In this document: positions 21,571 to 29,804 of the stretch, one piece after another
Layout of the letters: every line of letters starts with the position of its first letter
Position numbering within the stretch: position 1 is the stretch's first letter
Assembly: GCA_964555235.1 (NCBI GenBank)
Contig: CAZKRU010000040.1
Location: 1 to 39,783, forward strand
Direction of reading: 5' to 3'
Source: CAZKRU01 sp964555235
Lineage (GTDB): Bacteria; Verrucomicrobiota; Verrucomicrobiia; Methylacidiphilales; CAMAQI01
DNA: 39,783 nucleotides
The notes under the pieces: model-generated
Told to the model about the DNA's origin: nothing
The model's input: the letters and a program-made list of their open reading frames with translations, nothing else
The model's database searches: none
Program-made: the position numbers and the translations under genes

Positions 21571-24480
21571 ATGACGAACGATATTAAAGGCCAGTTGATG
21601 ATGGAAGGGGTTGATCCTCTCCACGGAAAAGAATTTACCGTCCAAAAGCGTGATGGACGCTTGGAGACTTTTAACGAAGCGCGAATTTACCTCGCGATTG
21701 AGGCGGCCTTTAAAGCGGAAGCGACTGAGGAAGCTCAGACGTTGGACGAGGAAAAGCAGTTCACGGTGAAGACCGTGGCAGAAAAAGTCGTTCAAAAAGC
21801 GCTCGCACTCGTTCAGCAGGGCGAAAATCTTCACGTCGAGCGGATTCAGGATTTGGTTGAAAATCAGCTCATGCAGGAAGGGCAGCACATCATTGCCCGT
21901 CGCTACATTCTTTATCGTGAACATCGTCGCACCGCCCGCGCGCTCCGTGGTGAAAAGACGATGGAAGGTCAGCCGCAGGTTCAACTCGTCATGACGCGTC
22001 CGGATGGAACGCGTGAAGCGTTGGATCCCCAGCGGATTCGTCGTAAAATCATGCGTGCCTGTCGTGGGCTGGAAGCGGTTTGCTCCTGGCAGCAGGTCTC
22101 CGAAGATACGCTTAAGGATATGTACGACGGGATTCGTTCCGACGAAATCGAAAAAGCGGTCGTCATGGCGGCAAAGTCGAAGATCGAGCGCGAACCGGCT
22201 TACACCTTTGTGGCGGCGCGTCTTTTGCTCGATCAGATCTACTCGGAAGTGTTGCCGAAGACCGATGCCTTGGCGGACTTGACCGATTTGACTGAGAATC
22301 ACCGGAAGTTTTTTAAGAGCTATCTTCATGATGGCGTTCGTCTCGAATTGCTCTCGCCCGATATTTTGACCTATGATATCGAGAAGATTGCGGCCGCCAT
22401 TGATATTGAACGTGACAAAAAGTTTACGTTTGTGGGGCTTCAGACGATCTATGATCGCTATTTGATTCATAACAAGGGCCGTCGTATTGAAACGCCCCAG
22501 TATTTCTGGATGCGGGTTTCGATGGGCTTGGCGATGAATGAAGGGGCCAACAAAGAAGATCGTGCGATCGAGTTTTATAGCGTTCTTTCGACCTTCCGTT
22601 TCATGTCTTCCACGCCGACCCTCTTTAATGCGGGAACGCGGCATCCGCAGTTATCGTCCTGCTACCTGACGACGATCATGGATGATTTGGAGCACATCTT
22701 TAAGTGTGTTTCCGATGACGCGAAGTTGTCGAAATGGGCGGGGGGACTTGGAAACGACTGGACGAATGTTCGTGCCACGGGCGCGCACATCAAGGGAACG
22801 AATGGCGAATCCCAAGGGATCATTCCGTTCCTAAAAGTTGCCAACGACACGGCAGTCGCGGTGAATCAGGGTGGAAAGCGCAAGGGAGCGATGTGCGCTT
22901 ATCTGGAGACTTGGCACTTGGACGTTGAAGACTTCCTGGAGCTTCGCAAGAACACGGGAGATGAACGTCGTCGGACTCACGACATGAACACGGCGAATTG
23001 GATTCCGGATTTGTTCATGAAGCGGGTGAAGGAAAATGGAAGCTGGACGTTGTTTAGCCCGAGCGATGTTCCTGATCTGCACGATCTTTACGGGGCCTCT
23101 TTTGAAAAGCGTTATGCCGAGTACGAAGCGATGGCGGAACGTGGCGAAATTGCGCTCTCCAAAAAAATCGAAGCAGTCCAGCTCTGGCGCAAGATGCTCT
23201 CGATGCTTTTCGAAACCGGACATCCTTGGATTACCTTCAAAGATCCGTCGAACCTACGCTCCCCGCAGAGTCACATGGGCGTGGTGCACTCCTCCAATCT
23301 TTGCACGGAAATCCTGCTCAACACCTCGGCCGAAGAGACCGCGGTTTGTAATCTCGGTTCCGTCAACTTGGTGGCGCATATCACCGATGGACAATTCGAT
23401 GTGGAAATGATCGAGCGGACCGTTCGCACGGCGATGCGGATGCTCGACAGCGTGGTGGATATTAATTTCTACCCGACGATCGAAGCGAAGACCTCGAATC
23501 TGCGTCATCGTCCGGTCGGTCTCGGGATCATGGGATTCCAGGATGCGCTTTATCATCTCCGAATTCCGTACGCCAGCTTTGATGCACTGGAATTTGCGGA
23601 TCGCAGCATGGAGGCGATCTCCTACTACGCGATTCTTGCCTCGACGGAACTTGCGGCAGAGCGTGGACCTTATCAGAGCTACCGGGGTTCCAAGTGGGAT
23701 CAAGGATTGCTTCCGATCGATACCATTGACTTGCTTGAAAAAGAGCGCGGCGGGCATCTCCGGATGGATCGTTCCACCACAATGGATTGGTCCGTGGTCC
23801 GTGAGTCGATTCGTAAGAATGGAATGCGAAACAGTAACTGTATGGCGATTGCGCCGACGGCGACGATCTCAAATATCACCGGGGTTTCGCAGTCGATTGA
23901 GCCGACCTACAAGAATCTCTATGTGAAGTCGAATCTCTCCGGGGAATTCACGACGATCAATACGGCCTTGGTCGAGGATCTGAAGAAGCTCGGACTTTGG
24001 GACGACGAAATGCTGGATGATTTGAAGTATTACGATGGATCGCTGCTCGAGATCGAACGGGTTCCTGAAGCCGTACGCGAGTTGTATCGCACGGCATTTG
24101 AAATTGAACCGCAGTGGATCATTGATTGCGCGAGTCGCCGTCAGAAATGGATCGACATGGGACAGTCGCTCAATCTTTACCTCGCTGAACCGAGTGGAAA
24201 GAAATTGAATGACATGTATCTCTACGCATGGGAATCCGGTCTGAAGACGACCTATTATCTCCGTGCCCTTGCGGCGACGCAGATTGAGAAGTCGACGGTG
24301 GATATCAACAAGCGCGGAATTCAGCCTCGCTGGATGAAGAGCAAGTCAGCGGCATCGAGCGTCAAGATCGACCGTGAGACGGCTCCGGTCGCGGCAGTGA
24401 CGGATGAAGTGGCTGTGGTGCCGGCTTCTGTCCCGAAGGCGTGTAGTATTTTGGATCCCGGCTGTGAAAGCTGTCAGTAA
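21571..24480 (+). CDS. nrdA: Ribonucleoside-diphosphate reductase alpha subunit (class I, two ATP cones)
   Basis: 969 residues; reduces ribonucleoside diphosphates to deoxyribonucleotides with NrdB. The N terminus has two ATP-cone domains (about 20-118, FTVQKRDGRLETF; and about 136-222, VMTRPDGTREALD), the regulatory module that senses ATP/dATP. The catalytic barrel has the redox pair Cys364 (LSSCYL) and Cys593 (AVCNLGS), the thiyl Cys578 with Asn576 and Glu580 (SSNLCTEI), and the radical-transfer pair Tyr895-Tyr896 (TTYYLR). The C-terminal thiol pair is Cys965/Cys968 in GCESCQ. All catalytic residues are present. It is the first gene of an operon with nrdB, behind a long regulated leader. 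Confidence 0.97.
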   Translation: MTNDIKGQLMMEGVDPLHGKEFTVQKRDGRLETFNEARIYLAIEAAFKAEATEEAQTLDEEKQFTVKTVAEKVVQKALALVQQGENLHVERIQDLVENQLMQEGQHIIARRYILYREHRRTARALRGEKTMEGQPQVQLVMTRPDGTREALDPQRIRRKIMRACRGLEAVCSWQQVSEDTLKDMYDGIRSDEIEKAVVMAAKSKIEREPAYTFVAARLLLDQIYSEVLPKTDALADLTDLTENHRKFFKSYLHDGVRLELLSPDILTYDIEKIAAAIDIERDKKFTFVGLQTIYDRYLIHNKGRRIETPQYFWMRVSMGLAMNEGANKEDRAIEFYSVLSTFRFMSSTPTLFNAGTRHPQLSSCYLTTIMDDLEHIFKCVSDDAKLSKWAGGLGNDWTNVRATGAHIKGTNGESQGIIPFLKVANDTAVAVNQGGKRKGAMCAYLETWHLDVEDFLELRKNTGDERRRTHDMNTANWIPDLFMKRVKENGSWTLFSPSDVPDLHDLYGASFEKRYAEYEAMAERGEIALSKKIEAVQLWRKMLSMLFETGHPWITFKDPSNLRSPQSHMGVVHSSNLCTEILLNTSAEETAVCNLGSVNLVAHITDGQFDVEMIERTVRTAMRMLDSVVDINFYPTIEAKTSNLRHRPVGLGIMGFQDALYHLRIPYASFDALEFADRSMEAISYYAILASTELAAERGPYQSYRGSKWDQGLLPIDTIDLLEKERGGHLRMDRSTTMDWSVVRESIRKNGMRNSNCMAIAPTATISNITGVSQSIEPTYKNLYVKSNLSGEFTTINTALVEDLKKLGLWDDEMLDDLKYYDGSLLEIERVPEAVRELYRTAFEIEPQWIIDCASRRQKWIDMGQSLNLYLAEPSGKKLNDMYLYAWESGLKTTYYLRALAATQIEKSTVDINKRGIQPRWMKSKSAASSVKIDRETAPVAAVTDEVAVVPASVPKACSILDPGCESCQ

Positions 24481-24514
24481 TTTCAATCGAATCTAAAGGA
24501 AGAAGGAGGCAACC

Positions 24515-25573
24515 ATGTCGTGTTGTAATGTTGGAACGGAGCGAGCCACGCTCCATGATCTGTCGAAGCGCATTAACCCGGACAGTAAACGGATTATCAA
24601 CTGCGCCCAAGTGGACGTCAATCAGCTCATGCCGCTGAAGTACCATTGGGCTTGGGAACACTATCTCAACGGTTGTAAGAACAACTGGATGCCGACCGAA
24701 GTTTCGATGCAAAAAGATATCGAACTTTGGAAATCAAATCGCCTTTCCGCCGACGAGCGGCAGGTGGTGATGCGGACGCTTGGTTTCTTCAGCACGGCGG
24801 AAAGTCTCGTGGGGAACAATATCGTTCTCGCGATCTTCAAGCACATCACGAACGCCGAGTGTCGTCAGTACTTGTTGCGTCAGGCGTTTGAAGAGGCGAT
24901 CCATACCCATACATTTCACTACATCTGTGAGTCGTTGGCGTTGGATGAGCGCGAGATCTTCAACATGTATCACGAGGTGAACTCCATTCATGACAAGGAT
25001 ATGTTCGAGATGAAGTTGACTGCGGACATCATGAAGGACGATTTTAAGACAGATTCTCCGGAGAACATTCAGAAGTTCATCAAAAATCTGGTCGGTTTCT
25101 ATGTCATCATGGAAGGGATCTTCTTCTATAGCGGATTCGTCATGATGCTCTCGTTCCATCGCCAGAACCGGATGACTGGAATTGGAGAGCAGTTCCAATA
25201 CATCATGCGGGATGAATCAACCCACCTGAACTTCGGGTTGGACTTGATCAATACCCTTCGTGAGGAAAATCAAGAAGTCTGGACCCCTGAGTTCCAAAAA
25301 GAACTTCAGCTGATGATCGAAGAGGCCGTGGAACTGGAAATCACCTACGCACAAGACTGTCTCCCTCGAGGTATCTTGGGATTGAACTCCGGACTCTTCC
25401 GGGACTACGTTCAGCACATCGCGGATCGTCGCTTGGAGCGTATTGGCTTCAAGATGAAGTACGGTTCCAAGAACCCGTTCCCGTGGATGAGCGAAACGAT
25501 CGACTTGGGGAAGGAAAAGAACTTCTTCGAGACTCGAGTCACGGAATACCAACAGGGTTCCTTAGCCTGGTAA
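24515..25573 (+). CDS. nrdB: Class Ic-type ribonucleotide reductase beta subunit (Phe at radical site)
   Basis: 352 residues; radical-generating ferritin-like subunit. The metal ligands are Glu96 (STAES), Glu127 and His130 (EEAIH), Glu200, Glu234 and His237 (DESTH). The position of the tyrosyl radical is Phe134 (EAIHTHTF). The first ligand is Glu instead of Asp. Every ligand and the Phe sit exactly seven residues later than in Chlamydia trachomatis R2 (Glu89, Glu120, His123, Phe127, from memory), the prototype Mn/Fe class Ic enzyme. The C-terminal tail (YQQGSLAW) should dock into NrdA. GGAGG lies five bases before the ATG; the gap to nrdA is 34 bases. Confidence 0.95.
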   Translation: MSCCNVGTERATLHDLSKRINPDSKRIINCAQVDVNQLMPLKYHWAWEHYLNGCKNNWMPTEVSMQKDIELWKSNRLSADERQVVMRTLGFFSTAESLVGNNIVLAIFKHITNAECRQYLLRQAFEEAIHTHTFHYICESLALDEREIFNMYHEVNSIHDKDMFEMKLTADIMKDDFKTDSPENIQKFIKNLVGFYVIMEGIFFYSGFVMMLSFHRQNRMTGIGEQFQYIMRDESTHLNFGLDLINTLREENQEVWTPEFQKELQLMIEEAVELEITYAQDCLPRGILGLNSGLFRDYVQHIADRRLERIGFKMKYGSKNPFPWMSETIDLGKEKNFFETRVTEYQQGSLAW

Positions 25574-25590
25574 AAGACAATAGCTTATCA

Positions 25591-25625
25591 AAAAGCGCGG
25601 CAGGGATTCCTGCCGCGCTTTTTTG
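25591..25625 (+). terminator. Rho-independent terminator of nrdAB
   Basis: An AGCGCGGCAGG/CCTGCCGCGCT stem with a short ATT-containing loop is followed by TTTTTTG; an A-run precedes it. It lies 17 bases after the nrdB stop. Confidence 0.92.
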
Positions 25626-25644
25626 TTTTTAGACTTAAAAAATT

Positions 25645-25678
25645 GGTAGGGCGACCTCTCCGAGGGCGCCTCCCTTAC
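25645..25678. repeat. GGTAGGG-family repeat, short form
   Basis: It starts GGTAGGGCGACCTCTCCGAG and ends GCGCCTCCCTTAC. The arms are partly complementary, and it looks like a shortened or decayed member of the family seen at 18965 and 27491. It lies between the nrdAB terminator and the end of the next minus-strand gene. Confidence 0.6.
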
Positions 25679-25689
25679 TTCATTTAGTG

Positions 25690-25965
25690 TTATCTCTCTG
25701 CAGGTGGCTTTGAAGAGATCAGATAGCGCAGGGCATCGAATACCCCAGAAAACTTTTTCTCACGGCCGAGATAGTTCTCCAGCACGTAAAAGAGGTAGTA
25801 GTAGAAGCGGCAGAAAGCCCAGATAGACACGGTGAGTAATGCGGCAGTTTTGAGAGTTGGAATTTCGATGAAAAGAAGGGTTCCGGCTGTGATTCCAAGG
25901 ATGACGAAGAGGATTCCTTTGGTGTGAATCATCCACGGGTTTTTGAGGTCATCACTGAGTTTCAT
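25690..25965 (-). CDS. Small two-helix membrane protein, hypothetical
   Basis: 91 residues; family not recognised. Two membrane helices are evident: about 18-34 (ILFVILGITAGTLLFIE) and 39-60 (AALLTVSIWAFCRFYYYLFYVL). The N terminus (MKLSDDLKNPWMIHTKG) and the C terminus (GREKKFSGVFDALRYL) are charged and probably cytoplasmic. I believe similar short proteins are common in Verrucomicrobiota, but I cannot name a family. It is read in the same direction as the cyclase-like gene upstream, but 97 bases separate them and linkage is uncertain. Confidence 0.7.
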   Translation of the reverse strand: MKLSDDLKNPWMIHTKGILFVILGITAGTLLFIEIPTLKTAALLTVSIWAFCRFYYYLFYVLENYLGREKKFSGVFDALRYLISSKPPAER

Positions 25966-26062
25966 GGAAGATCCCGCTTGCTGAACATTAAGTCGCTTTT
26001 CCAGTTAAATCGATTGACGTTACCGTCTTCGGATTGCTCAACAATGACTTTTAAGATCATAC

Positions 26063-26575
26063 TCAATCTTTGTGTGGTTGACTTATCGGTATGTAAGTTA
26101 TAGGAGGCGTGTGTTTTTTGAAGTGTGATCTTGTTTCTTTTCCTAGTTTTCTAAAGGCTTCCGTGGTTATGGCAAAACCGGTTGCCTTGAGAAGAAACAT
26201 TGCATTCACGTCTGATCCCAAAATATCCAATCTCTTTTCCGTTTTAGTGCCAAGCCCGCCCATCAATACAGTTCCAAAGTGAGCGCGAATATGGTGGCGG
26301 CAGGGAATACCTCGAGTGGATAGATAGAGGTCTCCTTCGGTCTGCAGCGAAAGTAGGGCCATTACTCCGGAATCAACTGATGACTCAGGAAACACCATGA
26401 GGGCGGCATCTCCCATGAATTTAATGACGGTTCCATTTGCGGGAGCTACCATGTCGCCGACAAATTCATAATAATCGGAAAGGAGACGAAAAATCGCCTC
26501 TTCTGATTTTGAATTTGTGAGTTTGGCATAGCCTGTGAGGTCTGAACAGGCGACAAGACATCTAAGTGATTTCAT
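26063..26575 (-). CDS. Stand-alone class III adenylate/guanylate cyclase-like domain protein
   Basis: 170 residues, essentially one cyclase homology domain. CSDLTGYAKL (Asp12) and KFMGDAALMVF (Asp56) match the two metal-binding Asp motifs. AHFGTVLMGGLG and ILGSDVN match the dimer-arm and transition-state segments, with Asn124. The catalytic Arg that normally lies four residues after that Asn is Leu128, so cyclase activity is doubtful. There is no sensor or membrane part. Cyclase-like domains without the Arg may serve as nucleotide-binding regulators. Its promoter is presumably in the 249-base gap upstream. Confidence 0.78.
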   Translation of the reverse strand: MKSLRCLVACSDLTGYAKLTNSKSEEAIFRLLSDYYEFVGDMVAPANGTVIKFMGDAALMVFPESSVDSGVMALLSLQTEGDLYLSTRGIPCRHHIRAHFGTVLMGGLGTKTEKRLDILGSDVNAMFLLKATGFAITTEAFRKLGKETRSHFKKHTPPITYIPISQPHKD

Positions 26576-26733
26576 TTTGATCCCTTTCGTATTTGGTGTT
26601 ACAGCGGTCCGAAGCCGCCTGTTAGGGATGAGTCGCCAGTCCGTACGTCTGGCAGTTAGGGTTAAAATACCAAATGGCGGAGGAGTGTCAATTTCGTTGC
26701 CGAATAATTATTCAACAAAGGCAGCGTGCTTTG

Positions 26734-26806
26734 TTTGGTGGGGCCAATCGTCCTCGATGGGCCTGGCTCAGGGTGCAGGCCCGTCCGGAGGACTGGCCCT
26801 ACCAAA
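26734..26806. repeat. Long GGTGGGG...CCCTACC palindrome with nested hairpin
   Basis: The outer arm TTTGGTGGGGCCAATCGTCC pairs with GGACTGGCCCTACCAAA with few mismatches. Inside, GGGCCTG and CAGGCCC form a second stem around a 10-base loop. It lies just after the end of the KDPG aldolase gene (minus strand), where it could end or stabilise the uronate operon message. The rest of the gap 26576-26824 shows no gene. Confidence 0.75.
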
Positions 26807-26824
26807 CGAGTATATCTACTTAAA

Positions 26825-27475
26825 TTACAGCGAAGCGCGGGCGGCCTTGACAGCTTCGACCATGGCTTTGGCGGTGGCAGTGAGCTTTGCCCAATCTTTA
26901 TTTTTCAGGATCTCTTTGCTGACGAGACTGCTTCCTGCTGCTACGGCAACGCAACCGGCTTTGATGAAGTCCCCACAGGTTTTGACGTCGACGCCTCCGG
27001 TCGGGATGATTTCTAACTGCGGCATCGGGGCTTTGATCGCTTTGATGTAGTTGGCGCCGAGTCCATCCGCGGGGAAAATTTTGATGAAGTCGGTTCCCAT
27101 TTCCAGGGCGGTCATTGCTTCGGTTGGGGTGTAAGCACCAGACATGACCGGTTTGCCATAACGACGGCAAAGGGTGATGACGGTGGGGCGAAGGACCGGG
27201 GTGATGACATACTGGGCTCCAGCTTCGATGGCGAGCCTGGCGGTGACGTCGTCGAGAATACTGCCCACGCCAATGAGCGCGTTTTTGCCGAATTTCTGAC
27301 TGACCTCGCGAATGACTTGAAGGGCATTGGGCGTTGTCATGGTGACTTCAATCGCTCGAACGCCGCCTTCGATCAACGCTTTGCTGGCGTCGATGAGTTG
27401 ATCGGATGAATCGGCGCGAATGATGGCGATGACGCCCGGTTCCAAAAGTCCTTCGATAATTTCACGTTTTGTCAT
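26825..27475 (-). CDS. eda: KDPG aldolase (2-dehydro-3-deoxy-phosphogluconate aldolase)
   Basis: 216-residue class I aldolase that splits KDPG into pyruvate and glyceraldehyde-3-phosphate; many members also cleave 4-hydroxy-2-oxoglutarate. Visible motifs: VIAIIRADS, IEVTMTTPNAL with the catalytic Glu43, GVGSILD, and TDFIKIFPAD with Schiff-base Lys132, followed by IIPTGGVD (phosphate site). Length and layout are normal. It is the last gene of the uronate operon; a palindromic repeat fills the 73-base gap from the KDG kinase gene and another follows the stop. Confidence 0.95.
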   Translation of the reverse strand: MTKREIIEGLLEPGVIAIIRADSSDQLIDASKALIEGGVRAIEVTMTTPNALQVIREVSQKFGKNALIGVGSILDDVTARLAIEAGAQYVITPVLRPTVITLCRRYGKPVMSGAYTPTEAMTALEMGTDFIKIFPADGLGANYIKAIKAPMPQLEIIPTGGVDVKTCGDFIKAGCVAVAAGSSLVSKEILKNKDWAKLTATAKAMVEAVKAARASL

Positions 27476-27490
27476 AAAATCCTTATTTTT

Positions 27491-27545
27491 GGTAGGGACG
27501 CCTCTCCGAGGTGTCCGCAGACCGCTCGGAGAGCGGTCCCTGCCA
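27491..27545. repeat. GGTAGGG...CCCTGCC palindrome inside the uronate operon
   Basis: It starts GGTAGGGACGCCTCTCCGAG and ends CTCGGAGAGCGGTCCCTGCC, so the arms pair over about 20 positions with a short loop. It lies between the KDG kinase and KDPG aldolase genes of one operon and may affect message stability or read-through. Confidence 0.75.
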
Positions 27546-27548
27546 GTT

Positions 27549-28562
27549 TTACCGCTGAATTCTTCCCGATCCGTCGCCGCCGATCAAGGCTTTGACTTCG
27601 TCCAATTTGACGAGGTTGTAGTCGCCCATGATCGAATGCTTGAGGCAGCTGGCACCGACTCCAAATTCAATCGCTTGTTGCGGGGCTTGACCGTTGATGA
27701 GGCCGTAGATCATTCCCGCGGCAAAGGAATCGCCTCCGCCGACGCGATCGACGATATCGATTTCGTAACGACGACTGAAATGGGCCTGACCTTGAGTGTA
27801 GAGCATTCCGGACCATCCGTTGCGGGAAGCAGAGAAGCTTTCGCGCAAGGTAATGGCCACGCCTTTAAACTTAAAGCGCTCGGTGAGTTGTTTGGCGACA
27901 TCGACATAACGCTCATGATCAATTTTTCCACTGGTAACTTCGGAAGCTTTGATGCCGAAGACCTTTTCCGCGTCTTCTTCATTGGCGATGCAGTAATCAA
28001 CGTGCTCGGCAATCTTGGTCATGACTTCCTGCGCTTTTTGTGGGGTCCAGAGTTTCTTGCGGTAGTTGAGATCGCAACTCACAATAATTCCCTTGGCTTT
28101 GGCGGCTTTCGCTGCCACGAGCGTCGCTTCTGCGGCGCGATCCGAGAGGGCAGGGGTGATTCCGGTAAAATGAAACCATTTGGCTCCTTCGAAAATCGCA
28201 TCCCAATTCGCTTCCTTCGGATCGATTTCCGAGATGGCGCTGTGGGCGCGATCGTATGTCACCGTCGAGGCACGTTGAGAGGCGCCATGTTCGAGGAAGT
28301 AGATGCCGACGCGTTCTCCGCCGCGAATCACCTTGCTGATATCCACTCCGAGTCCTCGAAGTTGATAGAGGCAGGTTTCGGCGAGATCATTTTTCGGAAG
28401 TCGGGTAATGAATCGTGCCGGGACTCCCAATTGAGCAAGTGAGACGGCGACATTGGCTTCTCCACCACCGAAGGTAAATTCGAGTGACGGGGTTTGCATA
28501 AAACGGAGTTTCCCGGGAGTTGCCAGCCGGATCATGACTTCACCAAACGTTACCACACTCAT
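27549..28562 (-). CDS. kdgK: 2-keto-3-deoxygluconate kinase (PfkB family)
   Basis: 337 residues. The PfkB start is VVTFGEVMIRLATPG, with the N-terminal glycine motif GGGEANVAVSLAQLG (about 33-47). The C-terminal signature is DRVGGGDSFAAGMIYG, with the catalytic Asp in GGGD (GAGD in most members). The pattern (GEVMIRL, VGIYFLEHGASQRAS for substrate binding) fits KDG kinase best, and the adjacent KDPG aldolase gene supports this assignment. It phosphorylates KDG to KDPG. The longer insertion around residues 210-220 is unremarkable. Confidence 0.92.
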   Translation of the reverse strand: MSVVTFGEVMIRLATPGKLRFMQTPSLEFTFGGGEANVAVSLAQLGVPARFITRLPKNDLAETCLYQLRGLGVDISKVIRGGERVGIYFLEHGASQRASTVTYDRAHSAISEIDPKEANWDAIFEGAKWFHFTGITPALSDRAAEATLVAAKAAKAKGIIVSCDLNYRKKLWTPQKAQEVMTKIAEHVDYCIANEEDAEKVFGIKASEVTSGKIDHERYVDVAKQLTERFKFKGVAITLRESFSASRNGWSGMLYTQGQAHFSRRYEIDIVDRVGGGDSFAAGMIYGLINGQAPQQAIEFGVGASCLKHSIMGDYNLVKLDEVKALIGGDGSGRIQR

Positions 28563-28593
28563 TATCGTATTCCTCGTTGAGATTGGAGTGGAA

Positions 28594-28623
28594 GAGGCCC
28601 CCTCATCGATGGGGCCCTGCCAA
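28594..28623. repeat. Short GGCCCC...GGGGCC palindrome
   Basis: AGGCCCC, CTCATCGAT and GGGGCC, then CTGCCAA: a small hairpin in the 63-base gap between the Gfo/Idh and kinase genes. It may be a reduced member of the GGTAGGG family (the end CCCTGCCA is shared with 27491-27545). Confidence 0.5.
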
Positions 28624-28625
28624 GA

Positions 28626-29774
28626 TTATTTTAGGTTTTCGAGATTCACCCAAGCACGCTTTTCCCAGGACTCAATTCCTTTTTCGGCGAGCTGAACGCC
28701 CTTTGCGCCTTCGAGGAGACTCCAACGGAACGGCTCATCTTTCACGACGTGACGGAGGAAGAGTTCCCATTGAATCTTGAACGCGTTGTCGTAGGTCTGA
28801 GTATTCGGAACCTCCTGCCAGGCTTCGAAGAAGTTGATCGGACTGTCAATGTCCGGGTTCCACGTCGGACGGGGAGTGGCGCTTCGATGTTGAGCCCAGC
28901 ACTTACGAAGTCCTGCTACGGCCGAGCCATGAGTTCCGTCCACCTGCAAGGTGAGGAGGTCGTCGCGACGCACGCGAACGGTCCAGGAGGAGTTGAAATG
29001 ACAGATCACATTCTGATCTGTTTCAAACGTTGCATAGGCCGAGTCATCCGCCGTGCATTTGTACGGTTTGCCCTGTTCGTCCCAACGTTCTTCGACGTGA
29101 GTGGCTCCAAGGCAGGAGACGGCTTTGACATTGCCGAAGAGATTGTCGACTACATAACGCCAGTGGCAGAGCATATCAATGATCATTCCGCCGCCATCCT
29201 GCTTACGATAATTCCAAGAGGGACGTTGGCCGGGCTGAAGATTGCCTTCAAAAACCCAGTAACCGAATTCGCCGCGCACCGAGAGGATCTTTCCGAAGAA
29301 TCCGGAATCGATGAGGAGTTTCAATTTCACAAGACCGGGGAGCCAGAGTTTATCCTGAACCACACCATTTTTGACGCCTGCCGCGGTTGCTTCTTTGTAA
29401 AGGTCGAGAGCGGTTTTGGTGTCAACGGCGGTCGGTTTTTCACAATAGATCGACTTCTTGGCGGCAATGGCTTTACGAACTCCTTCGGCGCGACGATCGG
29501 TCGTTTGGGAGTCGAAATAGATCTGATTGTAAGAATCTTTGAGAGTCGCATCGAGATCCGTGCTGATTCGTTCCACGCCGTTGGCTTTGGCAAGTTCGCG
29601 AAGCTTGTCTTCATTGCGGCCGACCAAAATCGGATCGGGCATGATGATTTCATTCGCGCTTAATTTCACGCCACCTTGCTTGCGGATCGCGAGGATCGAG
29701 CGGATGAGGTGTTGGTTGGTTCCCATGCGTCCTGTGACGCCGTTCATGATAATTCCGACTTTATGTTCTTTCAT
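28626..29774 (-). CDS. Gfo/Idh/MocA-family oxidoreductase of the uronate operon
   Basis: 382 residues. The Rossmann start is KVGIIMNGVTGRMGTNQHL (residues 5-23), a longer loop version of GxGxxG. IYCEKPTAVDTKTAL carries the family CEKP Lys. GGGMIIDMLCHWRYVVDNL has the active-site segment. It is larger than average, with an insertion around the substrate domain. In GH88/uronate clusters such enzymes may oxidise or reduce a C3 or C5 hydroxyl of a uronic acid intermediate; this is inferred from position only. It lies between the TIM-barrel isomerase and KDG kinase genes. Confidence 0.88.
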   Translation of the reverse strand: MKEHKVGIIMNGVTGRMGTNQHLIRSILAIRKQGGVKLSANEIIMPDPILVGRNEDKLRELAKANGVERISTDLDATLKDSYNQIYFDSQTTDRRAEGVRKAIAAKKSIYCEKPTAVDTKTALDLYKEATAAGVKNGVVQDKLWLPGLVKLKLLIDSGFFGKILSVRGEFGYWVFEGNLQPGQRPSWNYRKQDGGGMIIDMLCHWRYVVDNLFGNVKAVSCLGATHVEERWDEQGKPYKCTADDSAYATFETDQNVICHFNSSWTVRVRRDDLLTLQVDGTHGSAVAGLRKCWAQHRSATPRPTWNPDIDSPINFFEAWQEVPNTQTYDNAFKIQWELFLRHVVKDEPFRWSLLEGAKGVQLAEKGIESWEKRAWVNLENLK

Positions 29775-29804
29775 CGATTTCTCCAGGTTAGGGGTAAAAG
29801 GTTG

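Noticed and set aside
21457..22644. 395-codon open frame on the minus strand opposite nrdA
   Set aside because: It lies wholly within the leader and coding region of nrdA, whose residues are all conserved; this is a mirror of nrdA codon use.
27420..28442. 340-codon plus-strand open frame opposite kdgK
   Set aside because: It mirrors the KDG kinase and the palindrome between the two genes and has no protein character of its own. Similar mirror frames occur opposite rpoC, the GH88-like gene and the 28626-30680 genes.
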